Positions 20,757 through 29,408 of a stretch of 64,000 nucleotides of DNA are shown here, one piece after another. Source of the DNA: Opitutaceae bacterium. GTDB lineage: Bacteria > Verrucomicrobiota > Verrucomicrobiia > Opitutales > Opitutaceae. The stretch is taken from positions 1 to 64,000 of the forward strand of contig JAUSID010000148.1 in the NCBI GenBank assembly GCA_030648295.1. Direction: 5' to 3'. The number at the start of each line of letters is the position of its first letter. Position 1 is the stretch's first letter. Below the pieces are notes generated by a model, which saw only the letters and a program-made list of their open reading frames with translations, was not told the origin of the DNA and ran no database searches. A program made the translations under genes and the position numbers.

Positions 20757-21158
20757 AAAAGCCCAATTACTTCGGCTGCCCGCCCCAAAAGTTCAACGAG
20801 CATTTGCAGCTCCGCCCGCAGGGCCCGCGTTTTTCGGAGCAAAATCTCGCAGCCGTGTCGATTAAATGGACAACCGCGAATGAACGCGAATGGACGCAAA
20901 TTCCAGGAGGAGGGGGAGGTTTGCCCAAGTGAAATCATGGTCACCATTTGGTTAATCGTTTCCACGCTCCCCAAGGACGCCCTCTCCATTCGCGTGAATT
21001 GGCGTCTATTCGCGGTTGAACTGAATTGTTCCGGCGCTTGCGCAATGCACGCCGGAATTTGTTCCCTGTATCTGCATCGCCGCCGCCAAATTCCTGGTGG
21101 ACCAAATTTTTCTGGCTCCGGTCGAACTTGGCGTTAACCCTGCAATCGGAAACGGACG
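20757..21158. repeat. Spacer with GCGAATGGACGC-type inverted repeat
   Basis: No gene. A left arm CAACCGCGAATGAACGCGAA (then TGGACGCAAAT) at 20871-20901 is mirrored by ATTCGCGTGAATTGGCG and TCTATTCGCGGTTG at 20989-21018. This is an imperfect inverted repeat of about 150 bp with 30-bp arms. The same unit occurs at 47099-47136 (single arm) and 52732-52864 (pair). The stretch between 20757 and 20870 shows nothing I recognise. Confidence 0.65.
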
Positions 21159-21476
21159 ATGCCCCTCATCATTCGAGACCAACTGGTAACGCCGCCGACG
21201 TGGTTTTCCTCGTTTCGCGACCTTACCCTCTACTGTCACATTTTTCTGAAGGCGGACATCGTCATCGAGTCGGAGGACCCCGATCCGTATTGGCGGTGGA
21301 TCAAGCCGCGCGGCGGAATGGATTTCGTCGAGGATTTTGTCCGCCCGGGCACGGAGGACGGCGTCCGGCTGGACGTGCAGCCGAATTTTCCCCGTTCGGT
21401 GATCACGGATCGGATCGCACCTGAAAACGTTCACCGGCTGATCGCGCAACTGCGATTCTGCGGCGGCCTGGCGTAG
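21159..21476 (+). CDS. Hypothetical protein
   Basis: A 105-residue protein not recognised as any family. It has the composition of a folded soluble protein, with aromatic and charged residues mixed (TPPTWFSSFRDLTLYCHIF, DPDPYWRWIKPRGGMDFVED). The ATG at 21159 follows GGAAACGG. It sits directly upstream of hemH in the same direction, and its stop is followed at once by a strong stem-loop. It may be a real small gene, but overlapping frames exist and codon bias could not be computed. Confidence 0.5.
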   Translation: MPLIIRDQLVTPPTWFSSFRDLTLYCHIFLKADIVIESEDPDPYWRWIKPRGGMDFVEDFVRPGTEDGVRLDVQPNFPRSVITDRIAPENVHRLIAQLRFCGGLA

Positions 21477-21499
21477 CTTTCCGCCTTGCGGCGGAAAGC
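21476..21499. terminator. Stem-loop after the small hypothetical gene
   Basis: A 10-bp perfect stem GCTTTCCGCC / GGCGGAAAGC around TTGC starts at the stop codon of the preceding small gene. There is no T tract, so it may act as an RNA end or processing structure and not as a classic terminator. Confidence 0.5.
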
Positions 21500-21506
21500 C
21501 AAATCG

Positions 21507-21529
21507 AGGTTTCTGCGCAACAGAAACCT
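21507..21529. repeat. Palindrome abutting the hemH start codon
   Basis: Arms AGGTTTCTG and CAGAAACCT surround a 5-base centre and end three bases before the hemH ATG, in the place normally used for the Shine-Dalgarno. No purine-rich ribosome-binding site is seen other than the AGG of the left arm. Confidence 0.6.
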
Positions 21530-21532
21530 GCC

Positions 21533-22570
21533 ATGCCCAAGCGCGCCGTCCTGCTGGTCAACCTCGGTTCCCCCGACTCCACGTCGGTTCCAGACGTGCG
21601 CCGTTATCTCGAGGAGTTCCTCGGCGACGAACGCGTCATCGATCGACCCGCCGAACCGTTCCGCTCCCTGCTGTTCAAGCGCATCGTCATCCCGAAGCGC
21701 GCGCCGAAATCGGCGCATGCGTATGAGCAAATCTGGGACAAGGATGGTTCGCCGCTCATCGCCATCTCGCGCCGCGTCCAGCAGAAACTCGCCGTGGCGC
21801 TCGGCCCGCAGCTGCCGGTGTATCTGGCCATGCGTTACGGCAACCCCTCGATTGCGTCCGTGCTGGCGCAGGTGACGGCCGACGGCGTCGATGACATCCT
21901 GCTCATTCCGCAATATCCGCATTACGCGATGTCGTCGTGGGAGACCGTGGTGGTGAAGGTGCAGGAGGAAATTGCGCGGCTGCCGCGGCCGGTCCGGTTC
22001 ATCACCATGCAGCCGTTCTACGCCGATGCGGATTACATCGAAGCGATGCACGCGGTCTGCGCCCCGTTTCTCGCCCAACCGCACGACTTCGTACTCTTCA
22101 GTTATCACGGCATACCCGAGCGACACCTGCGCAAAGCGGACAGCTCGAAGGCCCATTGTCTGCACGCGCCCGATTGCTGCACGACACCCTCGCCCATTCA
22201 CGCCACGTGTTACCGCGCGCAAATCTATGCGACCACCCGCGCGCTGGTCGCGCGGGCCGGGATCGCGACGGAACGTCACTCGGTTTCGTTCCAGTCGCGT
22301 CTGGTCGGCGAGCCCTGGCTGACACCGTACACGGACCATGAATTACAGCGGCTGCCAAAGGAGGGAAAGAAGCGGTTACTGATCCTCTGCCCGGCTTTCG
22401 TCGCCGACTGCCTGGAAACGCTCGAGGAGATCAGCGGTGAGGGAAAGCACACCTTCATGGCCGCTGGCGGCCAATCGTTTAGCCAGATTCCCTGCCTGAA
22501 CGACCATCCCGCTTACATCGATTTTCTCGCCAAGCGTTCGCAACAGTGGCTCACTCGCGCTCGCGTGTGA
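21533..22570 (+). CDS. hemH: Ferrochelatase
   Basis: Enzyme of 345 residues inserting iron into a porphyrin at the end of heme synthesis. The catalytic His192 lies in LFSYHGIPERH and the acidic partner Glu298 in CLETLEEI. KRAVLLVNLGSPDS and AMRYGNPSI match the family. Residues 209-226 hold four cysteines (Cys209, Cys215, Cys216, Cys226), which may be ligands of the [2Fe-2S] cluster that some bacterial ferrochelatases carry in this internal region. The last bases overlap the GTG start of the histidine kinase gene. Confidence 0.97.
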   Translation: MPKRAVLLVNLGSPDSTSVPDVRRYLEEFLGDERVIDRPAEPFRSLLFKRIVIPKRAPKSAHAYEQIWDKDGSPLIAISRRVQQKLAVALGPQLPVYLAMRYGNPSIASVLAQVTADGVDDILLIPQYPHYAMSSWETVVVKVQEEIARLPRPVRFITMQPFYADADYIEAMHAVCAPFLAQPHDFVLFSYHGIPERHLRKADSSKAHCLHAPDCCTTPSPIHATCYRAQIYATTRALVARAGIATERHSVSFQSRLVGEPWLTPYTDHELQRLPKEGKKRLLILCPAFVADCLETLEEISGEGKHTFMAAGGQSFSQIPCLNDHPAYIDFLAKRSQQWLTRARV

Positions 22571-25251
22571 ACGATCCCGCTTCAACGTCCACCACCAGTT
22601 CCGCCAGTACCGACGCCCGCCTCCGCAGTCCCGAGGCCTGCGCCGTGCTCTTGCTGGACGCGGCGGGTCGCGTCACGGCGGCCAACACCTCGGCCCGGAA
22701 TCTTTGGCAAACCGGCGAAAACGAGCTCGCCGGCGAGCACTTCGTCTCGCTGTTCGCATTCGAGGTGGTGTCAAGCGATCCCGAGTTTCTCGAAGCGCAG
22801 TGGGAGGTCGTGCTGGCCAGCGTGCTGGATCGCCACGCGACGTTGAGTGCGCATCCGCGCGAGGGCGCGCCGCGTGAAGTCGCGGTGCGGCTGGAAAAGT
22901 TTCTTGGCGGAACCGGCGGCTATATCGCCACCGTGCAGCCGCCGCTGCCGGCCGCGGCGCCCGAAGCCGCGGGCCGCGATGACGCCGCGTTTCGACTCCT
23001 GGCCGAGAAAGGCACGATCGGTTTTTTCGACCTGCAGTTCAAGGCGCGGTCTTTCCACTTTTCCCCGGGGTGGAAAAAGCTTCTCGGTTATGCCGCCGCC
23101 GAACTTCCCGATACGATTGATACGTGGCATCAGCTGATCCATCCGGACGACTCCGCGGCCGCACCCGACAAGGTGGCCAAGAAGGCGGCCCCGGGTTCGC
23201 GGCCCTTCAATCTCGAGTTCCGGATGAAGCATCAGCGCGGGCACTGGATCTGGATCCAATGTCTCGGGCTCCAGCAGATCGGCGCGTCCGGCGAACTCGA
23301 GCGGGTCGTCGGCCTGCATCTCGACATCGGCGAGCGCAAGGAAGTCGAGGAGGCTCTCGTGGCGAACGATGCGCGTCTCCAGGATCTGAGCACAAGTGGC
23401 CCGCTGGCCGCGTTCGAGCTGGATTTCGCCGGCAAAAATTTCTGGTTCTCGCCGGCCTGGGCGAACCTCCTCGGCTACGAGGAAGACGAAGTCGCGCCCG
23501 AGCTCTCCGCGTTTGCGGCCGCGCTCCCGGCCGAAGAAGCCTCGGCCGGAGTCGAGGCCTGGCTGCTCGCGCGCGCCCCGGGCAAGTCCGAATTCCTCGA
23601 AGCCGTCCGGCTTCGCGCGAAGGACGGGAAACCGGTGCCAGTGCTGCTGGGCGCCCATCGCACGGTGACGCGCAAGCGCGAACTCACGCGTGTCGTCGGT
23701 TTTGCCTGCGCCTTGCCGGCGGACGCCGCCGTGGCCGAAGGCGGCGTCTCCTCGAGCATGAGCGGGGAGGCATTCGGCGCGCTGGCCGAGGGTGTCGTCA
23801 TCACCGACGCGCGCGGGAAACTGGTTTTCGTGAACGCGACGGCGGCGCGCCTCCTCCAGGTTTCCGCACCGCAGGTCCGCGGCCAGCCGGTGGGTGACGT
23901 CTTCCGGCTCGTCAACCGCCAGAGCCTGCGGCCTGGTGATGACCCGGTGGAGCGGGCGCTCTCGGCCGACAAGCCGCTGCCGTTGATCAGTGACGACGCG
24001 CTCGCGGCGCACGCCGAGGGCACCACCCCGATCCCCGTGGTCTGGACCGCGCGCGCGGTCTACGGCCCGGACAACAAGCCGAGCGGCGTCGTTATCGTCT
24101 TCCGCAACCCCGAGGAGATGACGCTGACGCCGGAGGAACTGGTGAAGGCAAACCGGTTCGAGGGCCTGGGATTGCTCGCCGGCGGCATCGCGCACGACTT
24201 CAACAATCTCCTCACGACCATTCTCGGAGCGGTGTCGCTCGCCAAGGACAACCGCGATTACACGGCGCTGGGTGACGCGGAGAAGGCGTGCATGACCGCG
24301 AAGGGGCTGACGAAGCAGTTGCTCGCGTTCGCCAAAGGCGGCGCCGGCACGCAGACGGTTTGTGCGGCGAAGGACATCCTCGAGGACTCGATCAAGATTG
24401 CCGCCGCCGGTTCAACCGCGTCCATCACGCTCGAAGTGCCGGAGGGCGTCGAGCCGGTGCAGGTTGACCGCGCCCAGATATTGCAGGTTTTCCAAAACCT
24501 GATCGTCAATGCGCTCCAGGCGATGCCGCCGCCGCCGCATCGACCGCAACTTCAAATCCGCGCCAGCAACGTCACGCTGGCGGAAAACCAGGTGCCGAGC
24601 CTGTCGGCGGGTGAATACGTCGAGTTCGAGGTCCGCGACAACGGGTCCGGCATCAAGCCCGAGCACGTGGAGAAAATTTTTGATCCGTTCTTCACCACCA
24701 AGAAACACGGCACCGGGCTGGGCCTGGCGACCGTGCTTTCGATCGCGCGCAAGCACGGCGGCCAGCTGGCACTGGACACGCAGGTGGGGGTCGGGACCGC
24801 GTTCACGGTTTACCTCCCGAAGGCGGACAAGCCGGTGGAGATACAGGCCCGGCGAGCCGCCTCGCTGCGATTTGGCACCGGGCGCGTCCTGTTCATGGAC
24901 GACGACGCGAAGATTTCGGCGCTGACCGCCACGATGCTGCAGAGCCTCGACTACAAATTTGACCTCGCGAAAAACGGCGAGGAGGCGATCGCCTTGTACA
25001 AACGGTACCAGAACATCGGCCGGCCCTATGACGCCGTGATCATGGATCTCACCGTGGTGGGTGGAATGGGCGGCGAGGAATGCTTTGGCGAGTTGAGAAA
25101 ACTGGATCCGGAGGTGCGCGCGATCGTGGCCAGCGGCTACGACAACGAGGACATGGCGCGCCAGTTCCTCGACCGCGGCTTCTGCGGTTATCTCACGAAA
25201 CCGTATCGCGTCACCGAGCTCGGCAAGGTCTTGAAGACGGTGCTCGGGTAG
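22567..25251 (+). CDS. Multi-PAS hybrid sensor histidine kinase
   Basis: A soluble sensor of about 894 residues with no membrane segment. The GTG at 22567 overlaps the hemH stop as GTGA, the usual coupling pattern; the frame starts slightly earlier at 22546. Four PAS-like modules are visible: about 15-110, 140-245 (FHFSPGWKKLLGY, WHQLIHPDD), 275-385 (FWFSPAWANLLGYEEDE) and 405-530. The dimerisation domain holds His543 in GGIAHDFNNLLT. The ATPase has NLIVNALQAM, DNGSGI and TGLGLATV. A C-terminal receiver domain has DDD near its start, phospho-acceptor Asp827 in VIMDLTVVGG and a conserved Lys in YLTKPY. No dedicated output gene is adjacent. Coupling to hemH suggests a heme or redox input, but no heme-binding residue is proven. 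Confidence 0.93.
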   Translation: MNDPASTSTTSSASTDARLRSPEACAVLLLDAAGRVTAANTSARNLWQTGENELAGEHFVSLFAFEVVSSDPEFLEAQWEVVLASVLDRHATLSAHPREGAPREVAVRLEKFLGGTGGYIATVQPPLPAAAPEAAGRDDAAFRLLAEKGTIGFFDLQFKARSFHFSPGWKKLLGYAAAELPDTIDTWHQLIHPDDSAAAPDKVAKKAAPGSRPFNLEFRMKHQRGHWIWIQCLGLQQIGASGELERVVGLHLDIGERKEVEEALVANDARLQDLSTSGPLAAFELDFAGKNFWFSPAWANLLGYEEDEVAPELSAFAAALPAEEASAGVEAWLLARAPGKSEFLEAVRLRAKDGKPVPVLLGAHRTVTRKRELTRVVGFACALPADAAVAEGGVSSSMSGEAFGALAEGVVITDARGKLVFVNATAARLLQVSAPQVRGQPVGDVFRLVNRQSLRPGDDPVERALSADKPLPLISDDALAAHAEGTTPIPVVWTARAVYGPDNKPSGVVIVFRNPEEMTLTPEELVKANRFEGLGLLAGGIAHDFNNLLTTILGAVSLAKDNRDYTALGDAEKACMTAKGLTKQLLAFAKGGAGTQTVCAAKDILEDSIKIAAAGSTASITLEVPEGVEPVQVDRAQILQVFQNLIVNALQAMPPPPHRPQLQIRASNVTLAENQVPSLSAGEYVEFEVRDNGSGIKPEHVEKIFDPFFTTKKHGTGLGLATVLSIARKHGGQLALDTQVGVGTAFTVYLPKADKPVEIQARRAASLRFGTGRVLFMDDDAKISALTATMLQSLDYKFDLAKNGEEAIALYKRYQNIGRPYDAVIMDLTVVGGMGGEECFGELRKLDPEVRAIVASGYDNEDMARQFLDRGFCGYLTKPYRVTELGKVLKTVLG

Positions 25252-25728
25252 CGTTGCAAGGTGGAGCGCGCAGCCGTAGGTTGCGCGCTCGCCGCGCAAC
25301 AAGATTCGGCATGCATGCCGTCGTTGCGACACGAGGTCGCAACCTACAGCCGGTTTTCGTTACGACCAACCTCTTGGTCTCTGCACTTCGATAATCGGTC
25401 GCGCCTGCCGCTGCCCCCAGCTTTGCGGACCACATTTTACGCCGGTATTCCCGGAAAGTTTTTCCCGCAGACCGACCCGCATTTTTATCATCGCCACGGC
25501 GGCGCGCGCGGAGACAATCGCAGCTACTGCGCGGACCAGCCCGCAGGTGCGATGTCTCCTCACTCGATTCCAGACGATGCGACGGCAGAATGGCCGTCGG
25601 CGCCGCTGGATTGCCGGCTGTGGCCGGCGCTGGCTCGAGAACACACCATCCTTCGACCGGCGGCAAAACCGCGGCGATTCCGGCCCGGTCCCGTCGCGGT
25701 CGGAAGCAGCGCGGGCTGAGCGGCAACG
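25252..25728. other. Leader region upstream of Ehr cluster A
   Basis: No gene is seen in 477 bp. An inverted repeat GTAGGTTGCG (25276-25285) / CGCAACCTAC (25338-25347) encloses a second short palindrome, TTGCGCGCTCGCCGCGCAA. The remaining 380 bp up to the first Ehr gene probably hold the promoter of the 18.5-kb cluster, but no site could be assigned. Confidence 0.45.
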
Positions 25729-27777
25729 ATGGACGCTCTTGGCGCGCTCCTGCTCGCAGCCGGTTTGTCCGGCTACGTCGTTGCGGCGGCGGCGGGCCTG
25801 TTGACGGCAAGGCGCGGAGCGATCGCGGTGACGTTGAGCTTCGGGCTCGGCGCGATGGCGGCGGCGAGCGTCGGCGCGGCCGCCATGGTATCGCTCCTGA
25901 CCCATTCCGCCGGAAACGATGCGACGCTGCAGCTCCTCCCGACGATGATACCATCGCTGCGATTCTCGATTCGGCTCGATCCGCTCGGTGCGTTTTTCGC
26001 CGTGATCGTCTCGCTCGTCGCGCTGGCGCTCTCGATTTATTCGGTGGGTTACGCGCGCCATTACGTTGGGCGAAAGAATGTCGGGATCCTCGGCGCGTTC
26101 TTCAATCTGCTGCTGCTGGCCACCACGCTCGTTTTTCTCGCGGACAACGTGTTTTTCTTTCTTCTCGCGTGGGAGATCATGGCGCTGTCCGCGTATTGTC
26201 TCGTCAGTTTCGAGCACGAGGTGGACGAGGCGCGGAGTGCGGGCGTGCTTTACTTCGTGATGTCGCACATCGGCACCGGCTGCCTGATCCTCGGTTTCTT
26301 TTTGCTGTCGCAGGCTGCCGGCGCGTACAACTTCGCGAGCTTTCACGCGCTCGGCGAAAAAATGGCCGCTGGTCCGCGGAATGCCGCGTTCCTGCTTTTC
26401 CTCGCCGGCTTCGGGATCAAGGCCGGCATCGTTCCGGTGCATGTGTGGCTGCCCGCGGCGCATCCGGTCGCGCCGAGCAACGTCTCCGCGCTGATGTCCG
26501 GCGTGCTGATCAAGACCGGAATCTACGGGCTCGCCCGCGTGCTTTTCGACTTCATGGGCACGCCGCCGAACTGGTGGGGCGTGACGGTGCTCGCGCTGGG
26601 CACCGTTTCCGCCGTGCTCGGCGTGCTCTACGCGCTGATGGAACACGACCTCAAGCGCCTGCTCGCCTACCACAGCGTCGAGAACATCGGGATCATTCTC
26701 ATGGGCCTCGGCGCATCGCTGATGTTTCTCCACACCGGCCATAAGGCGCTGGCCGCGCTCGCCCTGGCCGCGGGTCTGTATCACACGATCAACCACGCGG
26801 TCTTCAAGGCGCTGCTCTTCCTTGGCGCTGGAGCCGTGCTCCAGTCGACGGGCACGCGCAACATGGAGGAAATGGGCGGGCTGATCCGGCGGCTGCCACG
26901 CACCGCGTTCTTCTTTCTGGTGGGGGCCGTCGCCATCTCCGCGCTGCCGCCACTGAACGGCTTCGTCAGCGAATGGCTGACCTACCAGGCGTTGCTGCGC
27001 GGCTTCGACGCGACGCCGAGCCTGTTCCGGCTGATGTTTCCATTGGCGGGCGCCATGCTCGCGCTGACGGGTGCGCTCGCCGCCGCGTGCTTCGTGAAGG
27101 CGTTCGGGATCACGTTTCTCGCCCAACCCCGCAGCGAGGCCGCGGCCCGCGCGCACGAAGTCGGTCCCGCCATGCTCATCGGCCAGGGCATCCTTGCCGG
27201 TGCGTGCGTGCTGCTCGGGTTGTTCCCCGTCGCGTTCCTCACGCTGCTCGATCCGGTGATCGCGCAGCTCGCCGGTCACCCGCTCGCCGCCGAGTTGAGC
27301 CTGGCGGGCGGGCTCGTGCTCTCGAGCGGCGCTGCCGGCCCGGGCACGGTGTCCACGCTTGGCATTCTGATGACCGGCGTCGCACTGCTGTCGCTTCCGC
27401 TCGCGTGGCGGCTCGTCCACGCGAGACGCGAGCAGACGCGAACCGGCCCCACCTGGGATTGCGGGCTCGCCGGGCTCACGCCGCGGATGGAATACACCGC
27501 GACCGGTTTCTCGAAACCCATCCGGATGATCTTCAAGGCGCTGTTCCGGCCGCATCGCGAAGTGCAGCGCGAATACGATTTCTCCCCGTATTTCGCCAAG
27601 ACGCTCCGCTTCGAGAGCCATACGGAGGAGATTTTCCAGACGCGCATTTACCGCCCCCTGCACGGATTCGTGCTGCGTTTCTCCCGCCGGCTGCGCGCGC
27701 TCCAGGCCGGCAGCCTCCAGGCGTACCTGATGTACGTCTTTGCCATGCTGCTCGGGCTCCTGCTCTTCGCGTTATGA
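25729..27777 (+). CDS. hyfB: Ehr complex A: HyfB-like proton-pumping membrane subunit
   Basis: A 682-residue, many-helix antiporter-like subunit related to HyfB/HycC and NuoL. Charged residues of the proton path are kept: Glu in LLAWEIMALSAYCL, Lys near 230 in FGIKAGIVPVHVW, the LKRLLAYHSVENIGI loop near 307 and Lys in FKALLFLGAG near 361. A long C-terminal extension with GPTWDCGLAG follows, typical of hydrogenase-4-type B subunits. It opens cluster A and its stop overlaps the next start (ATGA). It should move protons or sodium ions, driven by the electron-transfer arm of the complex. Confidence 0.93.
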   Translation: MDALGALLLAAGLSGYVVAAAAGLLTARRGAIAVTLSFGLGAMAAASVGAAAMVSLLTHSAGNDATLQLLPTMIPSLRFSIRLDPLGAFFAVIVSLVALALSIYSVGYARHYVGRKNVGILGAFFNLLLLATTLVFLADNVFFFLLAWEIMALSAYCLVSFEHEVDEARSAGVLYFVMSHIGTGCLILGFFLLSQAAGAYNFASFHALGEKMAAGPRNAAFLLFLAGFGIKAGIVPVHVWLPAAHPVAPSNVSALMSGVLIKTGIYGLARVLFDFMGTPPNWWGVTVLALGTVSAVLGVLYALMEHDLKRLLAYHSVENIGIILMGLGASLMFLHTGHKALAALALAAGLYHTINHAVFKALLFLGAGAVLQSTGTRNMEEMGGLIRRLPRTAFFFLVGAVAISALPPLNGFVSEWLTYQALLRGFDATPSLFRLMFPLAGAMLALTGALAAACFVKAFGITFLAQPRSEAAARAHEVGPAMLIGQGILAGACVLLGLFPVAFLTLLDPVIAQLAGHPLAAELSLAGGLVLSSGAAGPGTVSTLGILMTGVALLSLPLAWRLVHARREQTRTGPTWDCGLAGLTPRMEYTATGFSKPIRMIFKALFRPHREVQREYDFSPYFAKTLRFESHTEEIFQTRIYRPLHGFVLRFSRRLRALQAGSLQAYLMYVFAMLLGLLLFAL

Positions 27778-28706
27778 TCGCGCTCGCCCTGCAAACACTG
27801 TTGCTGCTCGGGCTCTCGCCGCTGGTCACCGGCGCAATCAGGCTCGGCAAGGCGAGGCTGCAAAACCGCCGTGGCCCGCCCCTGTGGCAGCCGTATGCCG
27901 ACCTCGCGAAGTTCCTGCGCAAGGACATGGTCGTATCCGAGCACGCCTCGTGGATTTTTTCCGTCGCTCCCTACATCGTCTTTGTCACCGCGCTGCTCGC
28001 CGGGCTGATGGTGCCGATGGTCAGCGTCGCCGCCCCACTCAGCCTCTTCGGCGGCGCGCTGGCGCTCGTTGGCCTGCTCGCGCTCGGTCGTTTTTTCCTG
28101 GCGCTCGGCGGACTTGATCCCGCGAGCGCATTCGGCGGCATGGGCAGCAGTCGCGAGATGACGATCGCGGCGATCGCCGAGCCCGCGATGATGCTCGCGA
28201 TTTTCACCGTCGCCCTTGCCGCCGGTTCGACCGACCTGACCCGCATCGTCCAAACCACGCTCGAGCCGGCCTGGGGCCTGGCCAACCCGATGCACGTGCT
28301 GGCATTCGCCGCCTTGTTCATCGTGCTGCTCGCCGAAACCGGCCGCATTCCGATCGACAACCCGGCGACCCATCTCGAGCTGACGATGATCCACGAGGCG
28401 ATGCTGCTGGAATACTCCGGCCGCCAGCTCGCCCTGATGGAATGGGGCGCCTCCATCAAGCAACTCGTGCTGATGACGCTGCTCGTGAACATATTCTTCC
28501 CCGCCGGCATCGCGACGGAGATCACGCCCACCGCGCTCGGTGCCGGGCTGCTCGCCTACGCGGCCAAGCTACTCCTGCTCTCGACCGCGATCGTGCTGGT
28601 CGAGACGACCAACGCGAAGCTGCGGCTCTTCCGGGTGCCGGATCTGCTGAGCATCGCCTTCGCCGTCGCGCTCCTCGCGCTGTTTTCGACGTTCCTCTTT
28701 CCATGA
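27774..28706 (+). CDS. hyfC: Ehr complex A: HyfC/NuoH-like membrane anchor
   Basis: A 310-residue integral membrane protein of the HyfC/HycD/NuoH family, which links the electron-transfer arm to the ion-pumping subunits. It shows RRGPPLWQPYADLAK near the N-terminus, the conserved acidic loop ETGRIPIDNPATHLELTMIH and EAMLLEYSG at about 190-217. The ATG at 27774 overlaps the stop of the upstream B subunit and its own stop overlaps the next ATG, so translation is coupled on both sides. Confidence 0.93.
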   Translation: MIALALQTLLLLGLSPLVTGAIRLGKARLQNRRGPPLWQPYADLAKFLRKDMVVSEHASWIFSVAPYIVFVTALLAGLMVPMVSVAAPLSLFGGALALVGLLALGRFFLALGGLDPASAFGGMGSSREMTIAAIAEPAMMLAIFTVALAAGSTDLTRIVQTTLEPAWGLANPMHVLAFAALFIVLLAETGRIPIDNPATHLELTMIHEAMLLEYSGRQLALMEWGASIKQLVLMTLLVNIFFPAGIATEITPTALGAGLLAYAAKLLLLSTAIVLVETTNAKLRLFRVPDLLSIAFAVALLALFSTFLFP

Positions 28707-29377
28707 CCGCACCCGCCGCCTCCTCCGCCATCGCCGCCCAGCTCATCGCGTTGTTCGCGGTGTTGATGCTCGTGCTGCAACTGCTGCTCGTCGGCCAGCG
28801 GATGTTGCTGACGAGCATCCGGCTCTTCGCGCTCCAGTCGCTGTTCCTCGCCGGCATCGCCGCCGTGATCGCGTTCTTCCATGGCGCGTTCCACGTCTTC
28901 GTCGTCGCGGTTCTCACCGTCGCCGGCAAGGTGCTGTTTCTCCCCTGGCTGCTCGACCGGCAGGTGCGGCGCATGCGCATCGGGCAGGAAATCGAGCCGC
29001 TGCTGAACTTTCCCACCTCGATGGTCGTCTGCGCCGCGCTGACGTTGTTCGGCTACATCCTGGCGCGGCCGTTCACCGCGCTCGAGCGGCTCGGCAACAA
29101 CACGCTCGCCGTCGCCATGGCGCTCGTGCTCACGGGCATTTTTTTGATGTTCAACCGGCGCAAGGCCATCACGCAGGTGCTGGCCTGGCTCACGGTGGAA
29201 AACGGTGTCATGCTCGCCGCCGTGGCGCTGACCACCTACGGCATGCCGCTCGTCGTCGAACTCGGCATTTTCTTCGACGTCATCGTCGCCGTGATGGTGC
29301 TCGGCATTCTCGTCTATCGCATCCGCGACACGTTCGCGTCGATGGACACCAGCAAGCTGAGGCAGCTCAAGGGGTAG
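28703..29377 (+). CDS. hyfE: Ehr complex A: HyfE-like membrane subunit
   Basis: A small polytopic membrane protein of 224 residues with about seven helices, of the HyfE family. It includes VLFLPWLLDRQVRR, IFLMFNRRKAITQVLAWLT and VENGVMLAAVAL, the last segment resembling NuoK. The C-terminus ends in a short basic tail (MDTSKLRQLKG). It starts by ATGA overlap with the C subunit. A palindrome of the AGGTTTT/AAAACCT type (29376-29399) overlaps its stop and separates it from the F subunit. Confidence 0.9.
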   Translation: MTAPAASSAIAAQLIALFAVLMLVLQLLLVGQRMLLTSIRLFALQSLFLAGIAAVIAFFHGAFHVFVVAVLTVAGKVLFLPWLLDRQVRRMRIGQEIEPLLNFPTSMVVCAALTLFGYILARPFTALERLGNNTLAVAMALVLTGIFLMFNRRKAITQVLAWLTVENGVMLAAVALTTYGMPLVVELGIFFDVIVAVMVLGILVYRIRDTFASMDTSKLRQLKG

Positions 29378-29408
29378 GTTTTCCCCGCGCCAAAAACCTG
29401 ATTTTCTG

